Below are positions 6,425 through 13,158 of a DNA stretch of 13,410 nucleotides, one piece after another. The notes beneath the pieces are model-generated. The model was not told where the DNA came from, ran no database searches, and saw only the letters and a list, made by a program, of their open reading frames with translations. A program made the position numbers and the translations under genes. Every line of letters starts with the position of its first letter. Position 1 is the first letter of the stretch. This stretch comes from Candidatus Avimicrobium faecavium (lineage in GTDB: Bacteria > Bacillota > Clostridia > Oscillospirales > Ruminococcaceae): contig CAJFQR010000034.1 in the NCBI GenBank assembly GCA_904419105.1, positions 1-13,410 on the forward strand. Direction: 5' to 3'.

Positions 6425-8719
6425 TCAGGCGATGGGCCACTCCCGCAGATAGCCCTCGATGGAGAAGACCGGGTAGATATCCGTCCCCTCGCCGGACTCG
6501 GCGGTCTCGAACCGGATGCCCAGCCTGGCGATCAGCTCCGCCGGCAGCTGTTCCGCCTCTTCGGTGGAGAGGAAGCGGATCACCATCAGCGGGTAGCCGT
6601 TTGCCGAGCGCTCGCCGGTGTCCAGCAGCAGGATCAGTGTGCTGTCGTCGTAGGCCAGCGAGGTCATCACGATCGCGTCCCCTGCCCCTTCGGTGGAGAT
6701 GACGCCGTCATCCTGCGGGCGGAAGAGCCCGGAGGATACCGGATGGGAGACCTCCAGCAGCAGCGCCAGCTCCTCTTCGGTGAGGGACGGTGCCTCGGCG
6801 AGGGTCCCCTCTTCGTCATAGAGCTCGTAGTAGGCCATTCCGGAGAGCAGTTCCCCGGTGGAGGGGTCCTTGTAGAGGTCGTAGTGGTCGTAGGTGATCA
6901 GCGCCCCGGTAAAGTCCCCTGCCTCCGGAGCGGCTGCCGGAACGCCTGCGGCGGTCAGCGCCGCCACGGTGGACTCACAGCCCTCGTACACCGGCACCTG
7001 GATGGACTCGCTGATCCGGTCGCTGTGCCCGATCGAGTTGGCACTGCGGTCGGGGTAGGTGTACCAGATGTTCAGATAGGCCACCGCCTCCCCCTGGTGG
7101 GCGGTGCCGGCGGTCAGGTCGGCCCGCAGCTCCGCCTGGAAGGTGTCCAGCAGCGCCTGGGGATCCGGCAGCTCCACAGTGGAGCCGTCCGGCGTCATCG
7201 TGGTGATGGACTGGATGGCAGTGTCATTCAGGCCGATGCGCAGCACCGGGTTCACCTGGTCCACCACCTCCGGTGCCGACAGCAGGGTGACAGCGTCCTC
7301 CAGGGCAGTGCCGGTGAGACCGAGGCCGTAGTACCGCCGGGTGACGGTGCTGCCGTTTTCCAGCGTGTAGACCACCTGGAAGGAGTTCTCCTCCGGGCTC
7401 AGGGCGGCGGTCTCCTTTTCCGCCTGCAGGTCCGCCGAGACGATGACCTCCCGGTGCAGTGCGGTCAGCCGCTCGATGCTGTCCGCATCCCGCACCACAA
7501 AGCCCCGCTGGATCAGACCGGAGTAAAAATAGCTGTATCCGCCGGTTGAAACGGTCACCGTGGCACTCTCCACGGCAGCCGGGTCGGGGACGGCGGTCTC
7601 ATAGCCGAAGAGGCCAGTGATGGCCAGCAGTGTCACCGCCAGCGACAGCACCAGATCGCACAGGCCGATCCACCAGTTGCCGCGCAGTGTCTTGAAGCCG
7701 CGGCCAAAGACTACCTCCACCACCAGGAAGCCCAGCGCCGCGCCGGCGGCGGTGGCCGCCAGATAGAGGCCCTTCTCCCCGGAGTCGAAATAGGGGGTGG
7801 TGCCGCTGGCCATCGAGTAGAATACCATATTGGCAAACAGGTAGGCGATGAGATAGGCGCTGGTGACCTTGAGCAGCAGCCGGTACCAGTTGTCCACCGA
7901 GGTGTTTTCGGCGAGCTCCGCCGGCCGACGCACCGCAAAGCGGATCGTCAGCGCCACCATTGCTGCGGTGAGCAGCAGCCAGAAGACACAGGCGGCAATG
8001 GACAGCTCGAACTTGGCGTTGCCGATCAGCGAGAGGAGCATCGGCAGCGGGTGGATATAGCGCACCACCGTACTCAAAAAATCGCTGCCGTCAAAGCCGA
8101 TGACAAAGGCGTCGAACAGGTTGATCACCGCGAGCAGCAGCAGGAAGGGTTCGAAATTGAGCAGCAGCGTACCCCAGACGGTGTCCGCCATCGTGCCCAT
8201 CAGCGCGCCGGTCATCTGCACCGTCAGCAGCACGAAGAAGCCGATCAGGCTCCAGTACAGCAGATCGGAGGGCAGCGACGACAGGTCGATGCGGGGCTCC
8301 AGCACCGCCGCGATGACGCCGGTGATCAGCAGGTTGGCCGCCGCCGGCAGGCAGACGGCGATCGTGCCGGAGAGCAGATGCCCGCCGGCCATCTCCGCCC
8401 GGGTGGCGGGCAGCGCGTAGTAGACATCCACCGCCCGCTTGTTGAAGTGGTAGGCGATGAGCTGCACGCCGATGACCAGCGCCGACGCCAGCACCACCAG
8501 CAGGAACAGCAGGTAGGAGACGCTGTTGTAGATCTGCCAGCTCTCGCCGTTGAAGGAGACCATGTGGGGTCCCTGGTAGAGATCCATCAGCAGCTGCAGC
8601 GGCAGCGCGATGAACCCCAGCAGGAGGAACAGCCCGCTCATCAGCCGCACCCGGCGCAGGTCCTGGCGCACCACCGTCAGCAGACCGCTGCGCTTAGAAG
8701 AGGATGTGATCGTAGTCAT
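6425..8719 (-). CDS. ABC-2 type transporter permease with a large extracytoplasmic C-terminal part
   Basis: A 764-residue membrane subunit of the ABC exporter whose ATPase is encoded just upstream. About eight or nine hydrophobic segments lie within residues 27-372 (roughly 27-47, 66-90, 114-139, 155-178, 184-205, 237-262, 283-303, 319-338, 350-372). The remaining 390 or so residues are hydrophilic, with many short beta-like stretches, probably outside the cell. NKRAVDVYYALPATRAEM (93-110) in the first loop is a stretch I recall from Firmicutes ABC-2 permeases of YtrB/YtrA operons; the soluble part may match a DUF such as DUF6449, from memory only. The frame is open farther upstream to 8827, but the 36 extra residues are Arg/Trp-rich shadow of the ATPase gene. 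ATG at 8719 has GGAGG nine bases before it, giving a 26-base overlap with the ATPase gene. The substrate is unknown. Confidence 0.85.
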   Translation of the reverse strand: MTTITSSSKRSGLLTVVRQDLRRVRLMSGLFLLLGFIALPLQLLMDLYQGPHMVSFNGESWQIYNSVSYLLFLLVVLASALVIGVQLIAYHFNKRAVDVYYALPATRAEMAGGHLLSGTIAVCLPAAANLLITGVIAAVLEPRIDLSSLPSDLLYWSLIGFFVLLTVQMTGALMGTMADTVWGTLLLNFEPFLLLLAVINLFDAFVIGFDGSDFLSTVVRYIHPLPMLLSLIGNAKFELSIAACVFWLLLTAAMVALTIRFAVRRPAELAENTSVDNWYRLLLKVTSAYLIAYLFANMVFYSMASGTTPYFDSGEKGLYLAATAAGAALGFLVVEVVFGRGFKTLRGNWWIGLCDLVLSLAVTLLAITGLFGYETAVPDPAAVESATVTVSTGGYSYFYSGLIQRGFVVRDADSIERLTALHREVIVSADLQAEKETAALSPEENSFQVVYTLENGSTVTRRYYGLGLTGTALEDAVTLLSAPEVVDQVNPVLRIGLNDTAIQSITTMTPDGSTVELPDPQALLDTFQAELRADLTAGTAHQGEAVAYLNIWYTYPDRSANSIGHSDRISESIQVPVYEGCESTVAALTAAGVPAAAPEAGDFTGALITYDHYDLYKDPSTGELLSGMAYYELYDEEGTLAEAPSLTEEELALLLEVSHPVSSGLFRPQDDGVISTEGAGDAIVMTSLAYDDSTLILLLDTGERSANGYPLMVIRFLSTEEAEQLPAELIARLGIRFETAESGEGTDIYPVFSIEGYLREWPIA

Positions 8720-9593
8720 AGCCAATCGCCTCCATTTCACTGATAAATACCTCCTCAAGGGAGAGGGGGATGCAGTCCAGCAGCAGCGGATCCAGCGGGT
8801 CCAGCGCCGCCCGGACCTCCTCCTCACCGCCCCGGACCAGCAGCGTCCACACGCTGCCCAGCCGCTCGCTGCGCAGGATCTCCAGCCCGGGCAGCTCGAC
8901 CGTCTCCCTCGGGGTGCGGAAGGCGGTCTGCACCTTGCAGTAGCCGCTGCGCAGATCGTCCATCTCCCGGGTCATCAGCAGCCTGCCCTCGTGCAGGATG
9001 GTCACATGGTCGCACAGGTCCTCCAGCTCCCGCAGGTTGTGGGAACTGATGACGGCGGTCATCTGCCGGGCAGCCACCTCATCGGCGATGAGCTTGCGCG
9101 CCCCGAGACGGATCACCGGGTCCAGCCCGTCAAAGGCTTCGTCCAGCAGCAAGTAGTCCGGTTCCCGGGCCAGCGCCAGGATCAGCGCCGCCTGCCGCCG
9201 CATCCCCTTGGAAAAGCCGGAGAGCTTGGCGCCCCGCTCCAGCGGGAAGGCTCCGAGCAGCCGCTCGAATTTCTCCCCGTTCCAGCGGGGGTAGCTCTCC
9301 CGGTAAAAGCGGGCCATCTCCTCCAGCGTGGCGCCGGGCAGGAAGTAGAGGTCGTCCGGCACCAGCACAATCCGCTCCTTCGAGGCCGGATGCTCGAAGA
9401 TGGGCTCGCCGTCCAGGGCGGCGCTGCCGGCGTTTGGCCGGTAGATGCCGCAGAGCATCCGCAGCAGCGTCGACTTTCCGGCGCCGTTGGTCCCCACCAG
9501 GCCGTAGATGCGCCCGCTCTCGAAGTTCAGCCCCAGGCCGCTCACCGCCGCCCGGCCGCCAAAGGTCTTGGTCAGGTTTTGTGTCGTGATCAC
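8694..9593 (-). CDS. ABC transporter ATP-binding protein, YtrB-like
   Basis: A 299-residue cytosolic ATPase that drives the neighbouring permease. Walker A GTNGAGKST at 34-42, signature LSGFSKGMRRQ at 125-135 (degenerate, common in ABC-2 exporters), Walker B YLLLDE with D151-E152, FDGLDP D-loop at 154-159 and the switch His H185 in SSHN. The Q-loop position has Asp (LVPDDLYFLPG, 77-87) rather than Gln, as in many YtrB-type proteins. The last 80 or so residues form the small C-terminal domain often seen in drug or bacteriocin exporters. The start is GTG at 9593, sharing four bases (GTGA) with the end of gntR and preceded by AAAGGAGG. It is cotranscribed and translationally coupled with gntR and overlaps the permease start by 26 bases. 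Likely export role; substrate unknown. Confidence 0.93.
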   Translation of the reverse strand: MITTQNLTKTFGGRAAVSGLGLNFESGRIYGLVGTNGAGKSTLLRMLCGIYRPNAGSAALDGEPIFEHPASKERIVLVPDDLYFLPGATLEEMARFYRESYPRWNGEKFERLLGAFPLERGAKLSGFSKGMRRQAALILALAREPDYLLLDEAFDGLDPVIRLGARKLIADEVAARQMTAVISSHNLRELEDLCDHVTILHEGRLLMTREMDDLRSGYCKVQTAFRTPRETVELPGLEILRSERLGSVWTLLVRGGEEEVRAALDPLDPLLLDCIPLSLEEVFISEMEAIGYDYDHILF

Positions 9594-9988
9594 AGCGTGT
9601 CCCCCTCCTTTGCCCCGCCAGCGGGGGCGATCTCGTAGGTTTCATCGAGCAGCCGGCAGGCGGTCTCCCGGCTCACGCCGGCCCGCCGCCCCTCTTGCAG
9701 GGCCTCCCGCAGCCGGTCCAGCACCGACTGCTCCACCTGCCGGTGCAGGGTGTCCGGTTCGCTGACAAAGCTCCCCTTGCCCGCCACCGAGTGGATCAGC
9801 CCGCCCTTTTCCAGGTCCTGATAGGCCTTGGCCACCGTGTTCGGGTTGATGCCCAGCTCCCGGGCCATCACCCGCACCGAGGGCAGAATCTCGCCGGGCC
9901 GCAGCGCTCCGGCCAGGATCAATTGCAGGATCTTCTCCTCCAGCTGCTGGTAGAGCGGCGCACGGCTGCGCGGATCAAGTTGATACAT
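9590..9988 (-). CDS. GntR-family transcriptional repressor, YtrA subfamily
   Basis: A 132-residue regulator, the short form typical of the YtrA group: one winged helix-turn-helix (about residues 11-76: PLYQQLEEKILQLILAG, LRPGEILPSVRVMAREL, NPNTVAKAYQDLEKGGL, then the wing VAGKGSFVSE) and a short helical tail for dimerisation (about 82-118) instead of a large ligand domain. Proteins of this group usually repress their own ABC-transporter operon and are released under cell-wall or antibiotic stress. The gene order gntR, ATPase, permease, with four-base and 26-base overlaps, fits. The ATG at 9988 follows AGAGGTG at five bases. A dyad immediately after its promoter -10 is the likely operator (see 10030-10054). 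Confidence 0.94.
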   Translation of the reverse strand: MYQLDPRSRAPLYQQLEEKILQLILAGALRPGEILPSVRVMARELGINPNTVAKAYQDLEKGGLIHSVAGKGSFVSEPDTLHRQVEQSVLDRLREALQEGRRAGVSRETACRLLDETYEIAPAGGAKEGDTL

Positions 9989-10009
9989 ACGCTCACCTCT
10001 TTGGTTGTT

Positions 10010-10027
10010 GTACGATCCAAACCGTAC
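10010..10027. repeat. Inverted repeat in the gntR leader
   Basis: GTACG (10010-10014) and CGTAC (10023-10027) form a perfect five-base inverted repeat with an eight-base centre, in the leader between promoter and ATG. It could be a small hairpin or a secondary regulator contact; too short to be sure. Confidence 0.3.
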
Positions 10028-10029
10028 TT

Positions 10030-10054
10030 AGTGTACTAATATAGCTAATACAGT
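10030..10054. promoter_or_regulatory. Candidate operator for the YtrA-type repressor
   Basis: The dyad AGTGTACTA (10030-10038), seven bases, TAATACAGT (10046-10054) has half-sites TGTAcTA and TAaTACA related by inversion. YtrA-type GntR proteins are known to favour GTGTA/TACAC-like half-sites. It starts one base downstream of the -10, covering the likely transcription start, where a bound repressor would block the operon. Confidence 0.6.
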
Positions 10055-10055
10055 T

Positions 10056-10084
10056 ATGATACAATACCCGGAGAAATTTGTCAA
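10056..10084 (-). promoter_or_regulatory. Promoter of the gntR-ABC operon
   Basis: On the minus strand a perfect -35 TTGACA (10079-10084), 17 bases, and a -10 TATCAT (10056-10061, five of six consensus). This strong sigma-A-type promoter lies about 67 bases upstream of the gntR ATG, in an AT-rich island. Confidence 0.85.
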
Positions 10085-10178
10085 GCGGGGAAGAGAAAGC
10101 GCCGGCTTTTTTTGCGGTGACGCAGTAAAATCCACCGGATCCGGCACTATCAAAACGGACTGCGCAGGGGGCGGGCCG

Positions 10179-10207
10179 TTGCTTTTTTTCGGAGGTTGCG
10201 ATACAAT
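10179..10207 (+). promoter_or_regulatory. Probable promoter of pyruvate kinase
   Basis: TTGCTT (10179-10184), 17 bases, TACAAT (10202-10207). The -10 matches five of six consensus bases and equals that of rex; the -35 is weaker. It is followed after about 65 bases by the pyk start. An imperfect dyad, GGTTGCGAT (10194-10202) and ATCGCGACC (10221-10229), brackets the -10. Confidence 0.6.
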
Positions 10208-10271
10208 AAAGCCAAATGGGATCGCGACCGGCGACCTGTACTGTATGGGAAAGGTGTGGTGAATCGATTTG

Positions 10272-12047
10272 ATGCGCAAGACCAAGATCATTTGTACCCT
10301 CGGGCCGGCCAGCGGCGAAGAGGCGGTGCTGCGCCGGATGATGGAAGCCGGCATGGATGTGGCGCGCTTTAACTTCTCCCATGGCACCCACGCGGAGCAT
10401 CTGGCGCGTTTTCAGCTGGTGGACCGGCTGCGCCGGGAGCTCTGCCGTCCGGTGGGGGCGATGCTGGATACCAAGGGCCCGGAGATCCGCCTCGGCGTCT
10501 TTGAAGACGGCCCGGTGGTGCTCGCCGCCGGCCAGCTCTTTACGCTGACGCCGGAGCCGGTGCCCGGCAGCGCCGAGCGCTCCTCCATCACCTACCGGGA
10601 GCTCGGCCGGGATGTGCACCCCGGGGACCGGCTGCTCATCGACGACGGCCTCATCGACCTCAGGGTAGAGCAGGTCACTCCCGCCGGGGAGATCCGCTGC
10701 CGGGTGATCACCGGCGGAAAGGTCTCCGACCGCAAGGGGGTCAATGTGCCCGGCGTCCACCTGACGCTGCCCTTCCTCAGCGAGGCGGATAAGGCGGATC
10801 TGCTCTTCGGCATCGAGACCGGGTTCGACTTTGTGGCGGCCAGCTTTGTGCGCACCGCCGACGATGTCACCGAGATGCGCCGCTTTCTGGACGAGCACGG
10901 CGGCCGCCGCCTGAAGATCATCGCCAAGATCGAGAACGCCGAGGGCGTCGAGAACATCGACGAGATCCTGCGGGTCTCCGACGGGGTGATGGTGGCCCGG
11001 GGCGATATGGGGGTGGAGATCCCGCTGGAAGATGTGCCCATCCACCAGAAGGCGCTGATCCGCAAGGCCTTTATGGCCGGGAAGCATGTGATCACCGCCA
11101 CCCAGATGCTCGAGTCGATGGTGAACAACCCTCGTCCCACCCGGGCGGAGGCCAACGATGTGGCCAACGCCATCTACGACGGCACCAGCGCCATCATGCT
11201 CTCCGGGGAGAGCGCCGCCGGCAAGTACCCGGTGGAGGCGGTGCGCACGATGGCCACCATCGCCCGGCGCACCGAGGAGGCCATCGACTACCGGGAGCGC
11301 TTCTACCATCAGGACTACGCCCCGGACGATGTCACCGCCGCCATCTCCCACGCCACCTGCACCACCGCCTATGACCTGTCGGCGGCGGCGATCATCTCCA
11401 TCACCCAGTCGGGGCAGACCGCCCGTATGTGCAGCCGGTTCCGGCCGGGGGTGCCCATCATCGCCTGCACCACTTCCGAAGGGGTCTACCGGCAGCTGAG
11501 CCTGGCCTGGGGGGTGACCCCGCTGGTGATGAAGATGGAGTCCAGCACCGACGCCCTGTTTGACGGGGCGGTGGAGATTGCCCGCCGGGCCGGGCTGATT
11601 ACCGACGGCGACCTGGTGGTGCTCACCGCCGGCGTGCCGCTGGGGATCCCCGGCACCACCAACCTGATCAAGGTGGCACTGGCCGGATACTGCCTGGTGC
11701 AGGGCCGGGGCCTTAGCGGCGGACGGATTGTTGGCAATCTTTGTGTGGCGAAAAATGCTCCCGAGGCATTGCGAAAATTCAAACAAGATGATATATTAGT
11801 AGTACCTGAGGTCGAGCGGCCGATCTGGGGCTTGCTTGACAAAGCCGCAGGGATTATAATAGAATCCGATACACTGGAGCCGGAGGCAGCGGACCTGCTG
11901 AGGCGGCGGGAGATCCCCGTCATCATCGGGGCCCGCGGCGCCACGACCATCCTGCGGGGAGGGATCTCCGTCGGGGTGGACGCCTCCCAGGGCCTGGTAT
12001 ACAATGCGGCTTCGCTGAACAATCGAAAACCCAAAGGAGAAGAGTAA
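10272..12047 (+). CDS. pyk: Pyruvate kinase with extra C-terminal (PEP-utiliser-like) domain
   Basis: Glycolytic enzyme converting phosphoenolpyruvate and ADP to pyruvate and ATP in the cytosol. 591 residues: barrel A domain starting MRKTKIICTLGPAS, B-domain lid at about 70-170 (after LDTKGPEIRLG, 65-75), signature IIAKIENAEG at 216-225 with K219 and E221, MVARGDMGVEI at 240-250, and the C domain at about 350-478. The extra C-terminal sequence known from Bacillus-type enzymes runs from about 482 to 585 (GGRIVGN to GVDASQGLVYNA). In that module the usual TSH phospho-histidine segment is replaced by DTLEPEAADLL. I chose ATG 10272 over the adjacent TTG 10269: GGTGA at 10258-10262 sits nine bases before it. 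Codons in bases 11725-11880 are unusually AT-rich. The stop overlaps the sortase start by one base, so the two can be cotranscribed. Confidence 0.96.
   Translation: MRKTKIICTLGPASGEEAVLRRMMEAGMDVARFNFSHGTHAEHLARFQLVDRLRRELCRPVGAMLDTKGPEIRLGVFEDGPVVLAAGQLFTLTPEPVPGSAERSSITYRELGRDVHPGDRLLIDDGLIDLRVEQVTPAGEIRCRVITGGKVSDRKGVNVPGVHLTLPFLSEADKADLLFGIETGFDFVAASFVRTADDVTEMRRFLDEHGGRRLKIIAKIENAEGVENIDEILRVSDGVMVARGDMGVEIPLEDVPIHQKALIRKAFMAGKHVITATQMLESMVNNPRPTRAEANDVANAIYDGTSAIMLSGESAAGKYPVEAVRTMATIARRTEEAIDYRERFYHQDYAPDDVTAAISHATCTTAYDLSAAAIISITQSGQTARMCSRFRPGVPIIACTTSEGVYRQLSLAWGVTPLVMKMESSTDALFDGAVEIARRAGLITDGDLVVLTAGVPLGIPGTTNLIKVALAGYCLVQGRGLSGGRIVGNLCVAKNAPEALRKFKQDDILVVPEVERPIWGLLDKAAGIIIESDTLEPEAADLLRRREIPVIIGARGATTILRGGISVGVDASQGLVYNAASLNNRKPKGEE
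11769..11797 (+). promoter_or_regulatory. Candidate internal promoter 1 inside pyk
   Basis: TTGCGA (11769-11774), 17 bases, TATATT (11792-11797, five of six). It lies in the coding region for the kinase's C-terminal domain, where codons ATA TTA GTA GTA break the GC-ending codon habit of the gene. It points at the sortase gene, about 250 bases away. Confidence 0.4.
11832..11860 (+). promoter_or_regulatory. Candidate internal promoter 2 inside pyk
   Basis: TTGCTT (11832-11837), 17 bases, and a perfect TATAAT (11855-11860), written in codons ATT ATA ATA that are rare in this gene. The -35 hexamer equals that of the proposed pyk promoter. A transcript would start near 11867, about 180 bases before the sortase ATG. 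A TTGACA at 11836-11841 overlaps the -35 but is only 13 bases from the -10. Confidence 0.5.
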
Positions 12048-12988
12048 TGGAAAGAAAGAATTCGATCATCAAACGGGTCATTGCGCTGGCCATGTGCTGT
12101 GTGATGGCGATCTCGCTCACCGCCTGCGAGAATAACCGCGGCAACAGCAGCGAGGAGAGCAGCATCTCCAACCCGATCACCGAACCCACCGAGGGCACCC
12201 CGGTGGAGCCGGAACAGTCCATCGTCGATGAGATCAACGCCGCCTATGCCATCAACGACGATGTCGTCGGCTGGCTGACCGTGCCCGGCACCGAGATCGA
12301 TGAGCAGGTGGTCCAGGGGGACGACAATAAGGACTATGAGCGTTGGTATTGGGATAAACGGGACGAGGATGGCGACGGTGTGCCTGATTATTCGTTCTAC
12401 GGCTGCTACTTTGCCGATGCGGGCAACACCTTCGGCAACCGCAACGACCTGTCCCGCAACACCATCATCTACGGCCACAACATGCACAATGTCACCACCG
12501 GCGATAAGGATGTGCTCAAGTTCGGCGCGCTGTTCCGCTTTGTGGACTTCAACGGCGACGGCACCATCTTCGGCGACGATGTTGAGACCGCAAACGATTT
12601 CTCCTTTGCCGAGCAGCACCCGGTGATCTACTTCTCCACCACCGATGACGAGATGGTCTGGGTCATCTACGCTGCCTACTTCACCGATCTGGGCTTCCAG
12701 TACCATCTGGAGAACCCGGACGACGCCACCTTCCAGAACATCATCGACGAGGGCCGCGCCCGGTCCCGTCTGGACTACGATGTGGATGTGAACACCTCCG
12801 ACCGGATCCTGACCCTGTCCACCTGTGCCTACAAGTACACCGACAGCGTCGAGAAGCGTGACCTGCGCTTTGTCGTACAGGCCCGCCTGCTGCGCCCCGG
12901 TGAGGAGATCCCCACCACCGCCAAGGTCAGCCGCAACACCGATGTCAAGGAGCCTGCCCAGCACGCTACCTCCACCATCGCCGGCTAA
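12047..12988 (+). CDS. Class B sortase with lipoprotein-type signal peptide
   Basis: Cysteine transpeptidase that attaches surface proteins to the cell wall. 313 residues. N-terminus: KR, hydrophobic core (about 11-24), lipobox LTAC with C27, then a Ser/Glu/Pro linker to about 60. Sortase fold: GWLTVPGTEID (75-85), VVQGDDN (88-94), TIIYGHNM with catalytic H144, LSTC with catalytic C260, and RFVVQARL with R274 as the likely catalytic Arg. Two acidic loops resemble calcium-binding sites: DEDGDGVPD (106-114) and the EF-hand-like DFNGDGTIFGDD (167-178). Class B sortases usually have a simple membrane anchor, so the lipobox is notable. The ATG shares one base with the pyk stop (TAATG) and has AAGGAG seven bases before it. 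No sorting-signal substrate lies in the window, so the target proteins are unknown. Confidence 0.93.
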   Translation: MERKNSIIKRVIALAMCCVMAISLTACENNRGNSSEESSISNPITEPTEGTPVEPEQSIVDEINAAYAINDDVVGWLTVPGTEIDEQVVQGDDNKDYERWYWDKRDEDGDGVPDYSFYGCYFADAGNTFGNRNDLSRNTIIYGHNMHNVTTGDKDVLKFGALFRFVDFNGDGTIFGDDVETANDFSFAEQHPVIYFSTTDDEMVWVIYAAYFTDLGFQYHLENPDDATFQNIIDEGRARSRLDYDVDVNTSDRILTLSTCAYKYTDSVEKRDLRFVVQARLLRPGEEIPTTAKVSRNTDVKEPAQHATSTIAG

Positions 12989-13030
12989 GCGTTCAAACGA
13001 AGCGCCGTTCCGCCTCCGGCGGCTGCGAGA

Positions 13031-13058
13031 GGGACCGGAAGATTCCGGTCCCTTTTTT
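13031..13058 (+). terminator. Rho-independent terminator after the sortase
   Basis: GGGACCGGA (13031-13039) pairs perfectly with TCCGGTCCC (13044-13052) around a four-base loop, followed by six T (13053-13058). It closes the pyk-sortase unit just before the rex promoter. Confidence 0.95.
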
Positions 13059-13059
13059 A

Positions 13060-13077
13060 TTGTCAGATATTTGACAG
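13060..13077. promoter_or_regulatory. Candidate Rex operator
   Basis: TTGTCAG-ATAT-TTGACAG is an 18-base near-palindrome: the arms TGTCA and TGACA match exactly and the centre is ATAT. Geometry and bases resemble the Rex site TTGTnAA-N4-TTnACAA. It contains the -35 of the rex promoter (13071-13076), so Rex would repress its own gene when NADH is low. Confidence 0.65.
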
Positions 13078-13099
13078 AAGGGCGGTTTTGCGGTACAAT
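13071..13099 (+). promoter_or_regulatory. Promoter of rex
   Basis: Perfect -35 TTGACA (13071-13076), 17 bases, -10 TACAAT (13094-13099, five of six). The predicted start is about 50 bases before the ATG at 13159. Confidence 0.88.
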
Positions 13100-13158
13100 A
13101 GTGCCATATCGCGCAGAGCGGCTCCGGCAAGGGCGGACCGCGAAAGGGGTTGAGGGCA

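Noticed and set aside
8720..8827. N-terminal extension of the permease (36 residues)
   Set aside because: Arg/Trp-rich shadow of the ATPase gene without a ribosome site; ATG 8719 has GGAGG at nine bases and a membrane segment soon after.
10096..10115. Short hairpin AAAGC-GCCG-GCTTT followed by T's upstream of pyk
   Set aside because: The stem is only five pairs with no gene ending before it on this strand, so it is too weak to call a terminator or riboswitch.
10135..10144. Ten-base palindrome CCGGATCCGG
   Set aside because: GC-rich palindromes of this size are expected by chance here and it lines up with no promoter element.
10056..10262. Small plus-strand frame (68 codons) between gntR and pyk
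   Set aside because: It starts inside the gntR promoter and covers the pyk promoter; no ribosome site and no recognisable sequence.
9993..11786. Antisense open frame of about 597 codons opposite pyruvate kinase
   Set aside because: Shadow of the pyk coding frame; it also runs across the gntR and pyk promoters, which a real gene would not be expected to do.
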